From NCBI GenBank assembly GCA_027487315.1, contig JAIYDW010000052.1, positions 1 to 40,469 on the forward strand: a DNA stretch of 40,469 bases, in the 5' to 3' direction. The position numbers and the translations under genes are program-made. This stretch comes from Verrucomicrobiaceae bacterium. Lineage in GTDB: Bacteria; Verrucomicrobiota; Verrucomicrobiia; Verrucomicrobiales; Verrucomicrobiaceae. Under the pieces are notes generated by a model. It saw only the letters and a program-made list of their open reading frames with translations, was not told where the DNA came from and ran no database searches. Positions within the stretch are counted from its first letter, which is position 1, and each line of letters opens with the position of its first letter. This document shows positions 32,085 through 39,002 of the stretch, one piece after another.

Positions 32085-33494
32085 TTAGTGGGCGCGGTGG
32101 GTTTTGAAGAGGGCTAGGGTGCGGTCGCGTTCGGTGGAGTGGTCGATGATTGGGAGGGGGTAGCCGGGGGCGAGGGGGCGGTTGTCTTTGGGGGGGGCTT
32201 GGAGGCGTTCGCTGGAGATGCTGCGGAGTTCGGGGACCCATTGGCGGATGTAGGCGCCGTCGGGGTCGTAGGTTTTGGTTTGGGTCCAGGGGTTTTGGAT
32301 GCGGAAGTAGGGGGCGGCGTCGGCGCCGGTGCCGGCGCTCCATTGCCAGCCGCCGTTGTTGGAGGCGTTCTCGCCATCGACGAGGTGTTGCATGAAGAAG
32401 CTTTCGCCGAGGCGCCAGTGGCAGTGCAGGTCCTTGGTGAGGAACATGGAGACGATCATGCGGACGCGGTTGTGCATGAAGCCGGTGTGGAGGAGTTCGC
32501 GGATGCCGGCGTCGATGATGGGGAAGCCGGTGCGGCCTTGGGACCAAGCGAGGAAGTGGTCGTCGGTGCCGGGCCAGGGGATGCCGCGCCAGTCGGGGTT
32601 GAATTCTTCGTCGAATACTTCGGGATGGTTGACGAGGATGGCGAGGTAGAATTCACGCCAGGCGAGTTCTTTGATGTAGGTTTCGATGGAGTCGCGGGCG
32701 GCGGGCGGGGCGTTTTCGGCGGCTTGGCGGCAGCGTTGGTAGAGTTCGCGGATGCTGAGCAGGCCGAAGCGGAGGTCTTGGCCGAGGCGGGAGGTGGTCT
32801 GGCCGGCGGGGAGGTTGCGTTTGTCTTTGTAGGTGTGGAGGATGCCGGAATCGACAAGGTGCTTCATGCGCTGGCGGGCGGCGCGCTCGCCGGGTTCGAG
32901 CACACCGGAGACATCGCCAGTGAGGCCCCAGTAGTCGAGGGTGGGGACGGGCAGGGATGGGAGGGTGGAGGCTGGGCCGAGGGTGGTGACGCGGGGGAGG
33001 GATGGGGGTTTTGGGAGGCTGAGCCAGTTGCGGCTGTAGGGGGTGTAGACGCGGTATTCGGTGCCGGAGCCGGTGAGGACTTCGGGGGCTTCATGGAGGA
33101 CGCGGTCTTTGTAGTGGTGGCACTCGATGCCGAGTTCGTGGCAGAGGGCGCGGATTTGATCTTCCATGGCGCGGCCGTAGGGATCGTAGTCGCGGTTGAA
33201 GTAGAGGGCTTCAGCTTGCGTTTCCTGGATGAGTTGGCGGAGTTCCTGGGCGGCGTCGCCGGCGCGGAGGATGAGGCGGGAGCCGAGGGTGTCGAGGTTT
33301 TTTGAGAGGGAGTCGAGGCAGCCGGCGAGGAAGTGCTGGCGCTTGGCTCCGGTCCACTGGTGGTGGTTCTTCCATGTGCTGAGGATGTAAACGGGGATGA
33401 CCTGGGCGGAGTTTTTGGCGGCGTGATGGAGAGCGGTGTTATCGGTGAGGCGGAGGTCTTTGCGGAACCAGTGGAGGGCGATGCGATGGGGCAT
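32085..33494 (-). CDS. phrB: Deoxyribodipyrimidine photolyase
   Basis: A 469-residue DNA repair flavoprotein that splits UV-induced cyclobutane pyrimidine dimers using light. The N-terminal antenna domain starts HRIALHWFRKDLRLTDNTAL. The FAD-binding domain includes KDKRNLPAGQTTSRL, IKELAWREFYLAIL, WSQGRTGFPIIDAGIREL, TGFMHNRVRM and the ENASNNGGWQWSAGTGADAA signature. Length and motifs fit class I CPD photolyase; a cryptochrome cannot be fully excluded. It stands alone on the minus strand between the AT-rich pocket and the Gfo/Idh gene's terminator. Confidence 0.96.
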   Translation of the reverse strand: MPHRIALHWFRKDLRLTDNTALHHAAKNSAQVIPVYILSTWKNHHQWTGAKRQHFLAGCLDSLSKNLDTLGSRLILRAGDAAQELRQLIQETQAEALYFNRDYDPYGRAMEDQIRALCHELGIECHHYKDRVLHEAPEVLTGSGTEYRVYTPYSRNWLSLPKPPSLPRVTTLGPASTLPSLPVPTLDYWGLTGDVSGVLEPGERAARQRMKHLVDSGILHTYKDKRNLPAGQTTSRLGQDLRFGLLSIRELYQRCRQAAENAPPAARDSIETYIKELAWREFYLAILVNHPEVFDEEFNPDWRGIPWPGTDDHFLAWSQGRTGFPIIDAGIRELLHTGFMHNRVRMIVSMFLTKDLHCHWRLGESFFMQHLVDGENASNNGGWQWSAGTGADAAPYFRIQNPWTQTKTYDPDGAYIRQWVPELRSISSERLQAPPKDNRPLAPGYPLPIIDHSTERDRTLALFKTHRAH

Positions 33495-33565
33495 GGGGAG
33501 GGAATACGTTTGGGGCGTGGGGGAAGTGATCAGTAATCAGTGGATCCGTATTCAGTTAGAGAATG

Positions 33566-33596
33566 AAAAAGGCGGCACCTTTTTGGGGTGCCGCCT
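33566..33596 (-). terminator. Intrinsic terminator of the oxidoreductase operon
   Basis: Perfect arms AGGCGGCACC (33570-33579) and GGTGCCGCCT (33587-33596) enclose a 7-nt loop. On the minus strand the stem is followed by a run of T residues, the complement of AAAAA at 33566-33570. It lies 30 bp past the stop of the Gfo/Idh/MocA gene at 33626. Confidence 0.88.
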
Positions 33597-33625
33597 GAGG
33601 AGGGGGAGTCGATTCTCTGGAAGAA

Positions 33626-34969
33626 TTAGACGAGGCCTTCGGTGATGCCAGGGATGGCGACGGGGTAGCCGCCGTTGGCGTCGGGTTGCACGGGGGCTTC
33701 GCTTTCCCAGGTGAGGATGGAGGGCATCAGCTGGACTTTGGAGGCCAGGGCATCTTCCCACTTGAGTTCCTTGCCGGAGTAGGTGGCTAGGCGACCGAGG
33801 ATGGCGGTCATGGTGCTTTCAGCGCCGTAGTAGGCGTTGTTGAGCGGGGTGTTGTTGCGGATGGCAGCCTGGAGGGTGTCGTGCTCGATTTGATACGGAT
33901 CTGGGTCCTGGCGGTTGCCGTTAGCGGCTTTGGCGGGGCGATATTTCCAGATGGTTTTGCCGGAGTGATCGACGGCATAGCAGTTGGGTTTGTTATCGAG
34001 GTAGAGTTTGCCTTTGGTGCCGGTGAACTCTTCGCGCACGGCGTTGTAGACGCCTTTTTGGTGGCGGCACTGGGAGTTGATGCGGACGCCGTTGGCGTAG
34101 GTGTACTCGACGTAGTGGTGGTCGTAGATTTGGCCGAATTTGGCTTCGGTGCGTTGCTGGCGACCGCCCATGCCTTGAGCGCTGATGGGGTGGGAGCCGA
34201 TGAACCAGTTGGCGACGTCGATGTTGTGGATGTGCTGCTCGTTGATGTGGTCACCGCAGAGATAGGTGAAGAAGTACCAGTTGTTGACCTGGTATTGGAG
34301 TTCGGACATGCCTTCGGTTTTGTCGCGGAACCAGATGCCGCCGCCGTTCCAGTAAACCTGGCCGCCGACGATGTCGCCGATGATACCGTTTTCCTTCACT
34401 TCCTTGAGAGCGTCGAGGTAGCAGTTCTGGTAGCGACGCTGGAGGCCGACGACGACCTTGAGGTTTTTCTCATCGGCGACTTTGGCCATTTCCATGACTT
34501 TGCGGATCCCTGGAACGTCGGAGGCGACGGGTTTCTCCATGAACACGTGTTTGCCGGCGTTGACGGCGGCTTCGAAGTGGTAGGGGCGGAATCCTGGAGG
34601 GGTGGTAAGGACGACGAGGTCGCAGTTTTCGATGACTTTTTGGTAGCCGTCGAGGCCGGCGAAGATGCGCTCCTGGGGGACGTCAACGCGCTCGGCGTGT
34701 TTTTGGCGGAGGTTGGACAGGGCGCCTTCGGCTTTTTCTTTGAAGGCGTCTGCGACGGCGTGAAGGGTGATGCCTTGCTGGCCGGTAGAGAGGGCTTGGT
34801 TAGCGGCGCCGGATCCGCGACCGCCGCAGCCGATGAGGCCGATTTTGATTTGATCGCTGCCGGCGGCGTAGGCGCTGCGCTCGATGCTGAGGGCGGCGGT
34901 GGCTGCTGTGGCGGCGGCGGTTTTGCCGAGGAAGTCGCGGCGGGTGGTGGGGGTGGGTTGGGTGCTCAT
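33626..34969 (-). CDS. Tat-exported Gfo/Idh/MocA-family oxidoreductase
   Basis: A 447-residue NAD(P)-dependent oxidoreductase. The N-terminus TTRRDFLGKTAAATAATAAL is a twin-arginine signal, so the folded enzyme should be exported with its cofactor. The Rossmann domain begins IKIGLIGCGGRGSGAA; the family motif HVFMEKPVASD holds the conserved EKP lysine, and GDHINEQHIHNIDVANWF provides the catalytic-histidine region. Members oxidise or epimerise sugars and inositols; the substrate here is unknown. The sugar epimerase gene lies directly upstream (39 bp) and an intrinsic terminator lies downstream, so the two form an operon for sugar modification. Confidence 0.94.
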   Translation of the reverse strand: MSTQPTPTTRRDFLGKTAAATAATAALSIERSAYAAGSDQIKIGLIGCGGRGSGAANQALSTGQQGITLHAVADAFKEKAEGALSNLRQKHAERVDVPQERIFAGLDGYQKVIENCDLVVLTTPPGFRPYHFEAAVNAGKHVFMEKPVASDVPGIRKVMEMAKVADEKNLKVVVGLQRRYQNCYLDALKEVKENGIIGDIVGGQVYWNGGGIWFRDKTEGMSELQYQVNNWYFFTYLCGDHINEQHIHNIDVANWFIGSHPISAQGMGGRQQRTEAKFGQIYDHHYVEYTYANGVRINSQCRHQKGVYNAVREEFTGTKGKLYLDNKPNCYAVDHSGKTIWKYRPAKAANGNRQDPDPYQIEHDTLQAAIRNNTPLNNAYYGAESTMTAILGRLATYSGKELKWEDALASKVQLMPSILTWESEAPVQPDANGGYPVAIPGITEGLV

Positions 34970-35008
34970 GGTTTTAACGGGTTGGATGTGATTGGCGTGA
35001 AGGGGAGT

Positions 35009-35860
35009 TTAGGCCAAGGCCTTTTTGATGAGGGCGATGCCTTCGGTGTAGACTTGTTCGGTGGAGGGGAAGAAGTCGCGCCAGACGCGGGTGGCGGCCG
35101 CGAGGTCGGGGAGGGCTCCGCCGAAGGCTTCGATGGTCATCCAGCCGTTGTAACCGATTTTTTTGAGGTGCTGGATTTGCTCGGTGATGTTGATGTGGCC
35201 ACGGCCAGGGGTGCCACGGTCGTTTTCGGAGATGTGGACGTGGTTGAGTTTGCCGGAAGCGAAGACGGTGTCGATGGCAGTGAAGGGGTTCTTCTCTTCG
35301 ATGTTGGCGTGGAAGGTGTCGTACATGGTGCCGAAGTTGGGGTGGTCGACACGCTTCACGTAGGCGGCGGCTTGCTCCATGGTGTTGAGGAGGTGGGCTT
35401 CGAAGCGATTGAGGGCTTCGATGGCGCATTTGACACCAGCGGCTTCGGCGACGGGGGCGATGGCGCGATGGACGCCAGCGGCGCCTTCGAGTTCGGCTTC
35501 GGAAGGGTAGGCGCCGGAGAATTGGCCGAGGACTTGATAGTAGGGGCCGCAGAGGGTTTGCACGCCGGCGTTGTGGGCGCAGTCGAGGACACGCTTGAGG
35601 TGGTCGATGGCGCCCTGGCGATTGGCGGCGTCGGCGCTGATGGCGTTGTGGGCTTCGTCGGGGAGGACGGTGACGGCGGTGGCTTCGAGGCCGTTGTCTT
35701 TGAGGACTTGGCCGATGTGTTTGAAGTGGTCGGGGCTGCTGACGTCGAAGATGGGGATTTCGACACCGTCGTAGCCAGCGGCTTTGAGTTTTTCGATGAC
35801 GGCAAAGTTTTCTTCGGTCACGTGACCGGTCCAGAGGAGGAGGTTAAATCCGATTTTCAT
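35009..35860 (-). CDS. Sugar phosphate isomerase/epimerase (ketose 3-epimerase-like)
   Basis: A 283-residue TIM-barrel enzyme. The four metal-binding residues of the D-tagatose/D-psicose 3-epimerase group are visible in order: E in IEALNRFE, D in MYDTFHANIEE, H in HVHISENDRG and E in MTIEAFGG. The GTPGRGHIN segment after the histidine is also typical. It should interconvert ketoses at C3, or a related isomerisation, in the cytoplasm (no signal peptide). It is the upstream gene of the operon with the exported Gfo/Idh/MocA oxidoreductase. Confidence 0.92.
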   Translation of the reverse strand: MKIGFNLLLWTGHVTEENFAVIEKLKAAGYDGVEIPIFDVSSPDHFKHIGQVLKDNGLEATAVTVLPDEAHNAISADAANRQGAIDHLKRVLDCAHNAGVQTLCGPYYQVLGQFSGAYPSEAELEGAAGVHRAIAPVAEAAGVKCAIEALNRFEAHLLNTMEQAAAYVKRVDHPNFGTMYDTFHANIEEKNPFTAIDTVFASGKLNHVHISENDRGTPGRGHINITEQIQHLKKIGYNGWMTIEAFGGALPDLAAATRVWRDFFPSTEQVYTEGIALIKKALA

Positions 35861-36005
35861 TAGATAGGGTCAGAACACTATGGAAAGAGGTGGGTGAGCG
35901 CAAGCTTTGTGCTGGGATAAACTGAGGGAGAGGGGAACGCGAGGTGTATGGGGGTCCTTTCTCTTTTCGAATCGGGGGAAGGCGGGAAATTCGAAGAAAA
36001 ATGCT

Positions 36006-36034
36006 TTGCAATTAATTAACTCAATCTAACTATT
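36006..36034 (+). promoter_or_regulatory. Candidate promoter of the LysM lipoprotein gene
   Basis: An AT-rich stretch holds TTGCAA (36006-36011) and, 17 bp on, ACTATT (36029-36034) with TATTAC overlapping. It is 34-62 bp upstream of the ATG at 36068 in an otherwise featureless 207-bp gap between divergent genes. The -35 box is good and the -10 box is poor. Confidence 0.3.
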
Positions 36035-36067
36035 ACAAGACTCCAACCCCCTGATCTGGTTCTTCCG

Positions 36068-36565
36068 ATGAAAGCGTTTCGACTTCTCCCTGTTTTGATG
36101 GTGCCCTTGCTGACGGTTTCGTGCAAGAACACGAAAAATACCGGCTATGAGGACCCGTATGCGGCGAACTTTGCGACGGACGGGGGATACAATCCTTATC
36201 CATCGGGTGGCGGGGGCGGGTATGAGGCACCGGCATCGACACCAGCACCAACTTACGAGGCGCCGTCGACCCCAAACTATGAGGCACCTCCGACGACGGA
36301 CAACTATGCGTTTGAGGCCGCATCCAAGCCGACGCCGGCACCTTCGAAGCCCAAGACTTCATCGAGTTCAAGTTCAACGGTGAAGAAAAAGCCGACGAGC
36401 ACGACGGCGAAGAAGTCGAGTTCGAGCAAGACGCATACGGTAGCGAAAGGGGATACGCTTTATGGATTGGCGCTGAAGAACAAGACGACGGTAGCGAAGA
36501 TCAAGGCGGCCAATGGGATGAGCAGTGATCTGATCCGACTGGGTCAGAAGATCAAGATTCCCTGA
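36068..36565 (+). CDS. LysM-domain lipoprotein
   Basis: A 165-residue envelope lipoprotein. The signal peptide ends in the lipobox LTVSC with C19 lipidated. A Gly/Pro/Tyr/Ala-rich, probably disordered linker (about 25-90) and a Ser/Lys/Thr-rich segment (about 91-118) lead to one C-terminal LysM domain (about 120-165: HTVAKGDTLYGLALKN then IRLGQKIKIP), which binds peptidoglycan. It likely anchors or measures the cell wall from the outer membrane. It is convergent with the SGNH-protein gene, only 15 bp apart, with no clear terminator between. Confidence 0.92.
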   Translation: MKAFRLLPVLMVPLLTVSCKNTKNTGYEDPYAANFATDGGYNPYPSGGGGGYEAPASTPAPTYEAPSTPNYEAPPTTDNYAFEAASKPTPAPSKPKTSSSSSSTVKKKPTSTTAKKSSSSKTHTVAKGDTLYGLALKNKTTVAKIKAANGMSSDLIRLGQKIKIP

Positions 36566-36580
36566 GAAGGCGGCCTGGTT

Positions 36581-37579
36581 TTATTTTTTCTTCACTTGAG
36601 TGGGGATGGTGCGCCATTTGCCTTGGGTGAATTCGCGGGCTGTGAAGAGCCAGACGACGACTTTGCGACTGTTCCAGAAGTCCGGTTCTTTGACGGTGCG
36701 GCGGGCGATGTCAGCGCGGGGTTGGTCGGCACCGGAGGCTTGGCTGGAGATATCTTCGATGGGGAGGGAGAGGGCGGCAGCGAGGTGATCGATGAAGCCG
36801 GCATCGGTGGCAAGCATGGGGCCGCCGGTGCGGAAGACCTGACAATGGCTGTCGCCGATGACGAGGACGGGTGAGGGGCCTGAGGTGGCGGGGCTGATTT
36901 TGCGAATGGGAAGGGACTCCGGAGGGGTGCTGGCTTTTTCGGCGTCGGTGAGGAGATCGCCATGGAACTGGAGAGTCTCAGGGGTGCTGGTTGTGAAGGA
37001 GGTCTTTTGTGCAGTGGAGATGGAAGGAAGCGACGCAAGGTGAGTGGCGACAGCCTTGGCGGCGAGTTCGGCGCCGAGGGGGGACCAATGGGAGTCGGTG
37101 GCACAGAAGAGGGATTCTTCCGGGTGGTCGATGCGATGCTGGCGGAAGAGGGTTTCGAGGTCGGTGACTTGGATGCCGGTGCTCGCGATTTTGTCGAGGA
37201 AGGCTTTTTGGGAGGTGGCGTCGGTGGGGGTGAGGTCGGAGGCGAGTTTTTCGGGGTAGATGGAGGCTTTGGTGGGGACGGGGACGAGGAGGAGATCGAC
37301 GCCTAGGACTTTGAGGGCAGAGGCGTATTCCTGGATGATGGGGAGAGGGTCGGTGCCTTCGACATTGAGCTGGGTGAGGTCGGCGGCTTGGGCGAGGTCG
37401 CCCTTAGAGAGGTGGGCGAGTTCTTTGATGACAAAACGCCAGGGAGCGACAGCGCCGGGGACAGCGGATTGGCCTTTGGGGGCGGCGGAAAGAGAAGTGG
37501 TGACTGCAGCGGTGAAGTCGGCCGCGTGGGAGAAAACGGCAAGCGAGAGGCAAATGAAGAGGATGCGTGGAGTCTGCAT
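36581..37579 (-). CDS. AlgX/AlgJ-like SGNH protein (O-acetyltransferase-like)
   Basis: A 332-residue exported protein. With the ATG at 37579 the signal peptide (1-19, MQTPRILFICLSLAVFSHA) starts at once; an in-frame GTG at 37603 is less likely. The family signature is VPVPTKASIYPEKL (about 99-112), D162-S-H164 in TDSHWSP and the nucleophile S244 in VIGDSHCQVF, matching the DxH and GDS motifs of the alginate acetyltransferases AlgJ/AlgX. Such proteins add acetyl groups to exported polysaccharides and usually work with an AlgI-type membrane acyltransferase, which is not in the window. Periplasmic role inferred; substrate unknown. Confidence 0.85.
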   Translation of the reverse strand: MQTPRILFICLSLAVFSHAADFTAAVTTSLSAAPKGQSAVPGAVAPWRFVIKELAHLSKGDLAQAADLTQLNVEGTDPLPIIQEYASALKVLGVDLLLVPVPTKASIYPEKLASDLTPTDATSQKAFLDKIASTGIQVTDLETLFRQHRIDHPEESLFCATDSHWSPLGAELAAKAVATHLASLPSISTAQKTSFTTSTPETLQFHGDLLTDAEKASTPPESLPIRKISPATSGPSPVLVIGDSHCQVFRTGGPMLATDAGFIDHLAAALSLPIEDISSQASGADQPRADIARRTVKEPDFWNSRKVVVWLFTAREFTQGKWRTIPTQVKKK

Positions 37580-37693
37580 GGTTTGGGAAAGGGATACGGT
37601 CACTGATGACTGGTCTGGCAGATTTTGGTGTGAGTGTGGGAAGGATGCAAGGGAGGCTTGCCCTTTGGTTGGCGAAAACTTAGAATTTGGGCC

Positions 37694-38992
37694 ATGAAAA
37701 ATCTTTGGATTTTGGGAGGCTTGGAGCGGACTTTGTGTTGGTTCGTCTTAGGGGCTGTTGGCTCATGTTTCCTTAGTGCACAAGAGACTGGGGGAATGCG
37801 GAAATGGACGAGTGCGGATGGGAAGGTGATTGAGGCCGCGTTTGTGGGGCTGGAAGGTGAGAGTGTGAAGATCAAGAGCAGCAATGGCGCGGCTTTCGTG
37901 GTGCCGCTGTCGAGGCTTTCGGCTGAAGATCAGGCGTGGGCGAGGGCGGCTGGTGAGAAGACGACTCTGGCAGCAGGTGTCGCAGCGACAGGGCAGCCGG
38001 TGGCAGAGAAGGTGTGGCCGCGTTCGGTGGGGTTGGATGATAAGCCGGAGGTAGTGACAGTGAGGGAGGATGCGGAGAAGAAGGAGTTTGTTTATCGGTC
38101 GCCGCACTATGAGTTCATTTGTGATTCGAAGTTGGGAGCGAATGTGGTGCGGGAGTTTGGTCGCATGTTTGAGGCGACGTATTTGCTGAACTGCAAGCTG
38201 CCGCTGGATTTGAAGCCGAAGCCGGAGCCGTTGAGAGAGTATTTTCAGGCGCGGTTGTATACGAATGCGGAGGACTATTTTGCGAATGGCGGGGTGGAGG
38301 GTTCGGCGGGAGTGTACTCGAGGGGGGACAAGGCTTTGAAGGTGCCTTTGAAGAGCTTGGGGGTGAAGATGGTGGGGAGCCGTGTGTCTCTCGATAAGAC
38401 GGGTGACGATGACAATGCGACACTGATTCATGAGATCACCCATCAGATGATGAATCACTGGCTGAGGTTTTTGCCGACCTGGTATACGGAGGGGAGTGCG
38501 GAGTATGCGGAGATCCTGGAGTACAACACGAACGGGCGGTTTTCGCTGGCGGGGTTGAGGCAGCGATTGGAGGACTACACGACGCGATGCAATCTGTGGC
38601 AGACGACACCTTTCAAGATGCTGGACTTGAAGGAGTTGATGGAGATTGAGTCGGCGGAGTGGTCGGCGGCGCTGGTGCGGCCAGTGCAGGTGGCGAATGT
38701 GACCGGGGCGACGCAGGCAACGCAGAATTATGGATCGGCAGGTCTCTTGACGTATTATTTTTACCATCAGGATGGCAATGGGGATGCGGCGAACATCATT
38801 GCGTATTTGCGGGCGATTGAAGCGGCGGGCAATGAGGCTGACGAGAGTGCCTTAGCGAAGAAGCATTTGCTGCGTGACCGGACTTATGAGCAATTGGCGG
38901 TTGATGTGAAGAAGGGGCTCAAGAAGGAGGGGATTGAGGTGGAGTTTGAGGGCGAGGTGAAAAACGGGGGGACGGGTAGTGCGGGTAACTGA
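37694..38992 (+). CDS. Secreted SHD1-domain zinc metallopeptidase-like protein
   Basis: A 432-residue protein with an N-terminal hydrophobic signal (about 10-29). An SHD1-type domain (about 34-80: RKWTSADGKVIEAAFVGLEG then VPLSRLSAEDQAW) is followed by a gluzincin-like peptidase domain with H246-E247 and H250 in HEITHQMMN and a downstream glutamate region EGSAEYAEILEY. This is the zinc HExxH plus distal Glu plan of many PVC secreted proteins. The frame opens at 37634, but the ATG at 37694 gives the signal peptide. It is divergent from the SGNH gene and convergent with the partial gene at 39003. Substrate unknown. Confidence 0.85.
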   Translation: MKNLWILGGLERTLCWFVLGAVGSCFLSAQETGGMRKWTSADGKVIEAAFVGLEGESVKIKSSNGAAFVVPLSRLSAEDQAWARAAGEKTTLAAGVAATGQPVAEKVWPRSVGLDDKPEVVTVREDAEKKEFVYRSPHYEFICDSKLGANVVREFGRMFEATYLLNCKLPLDLKPKPEPLREYFQARLYTNAEDYFANGGVEGSAGVYSRGDKALKVPLKSLGVKMVGSRVSLDKTGDDDNATLIHEITHQMMNHWLRFLPTWYTEGSAEYAEILEYNTNGRFSLAGLRQRLEDYTTRCNLWQTTPFKMLDLKELMEIESAEWSAALVRPVQVANVTGATQATQNYGSAGLLTYYFYHQDGNGDAANIIAYLRAIEAAGNEADESALAKKHLLRDRTYEQLAVDVKKGLKKEGIEVEFEGEVKNGGTGSAGN

Positions 38993-39002
38993 ATGAGTCG
39001 GG

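Noticed and set aside
32139-33305. 388-residue + strand frame over the photolyase
   Set aside because: It is antisense to a photolyase with all family motifs and shows the usual Val/Ala/Glu/Gly bias of such frames.
33881-35863. 660-residue + strand open frame
   Set aside because: It lies antisense to the Gfo/Idh/MocA and epimerase genes and is low-complexity Val/Asp/Gly-rich without motifs.
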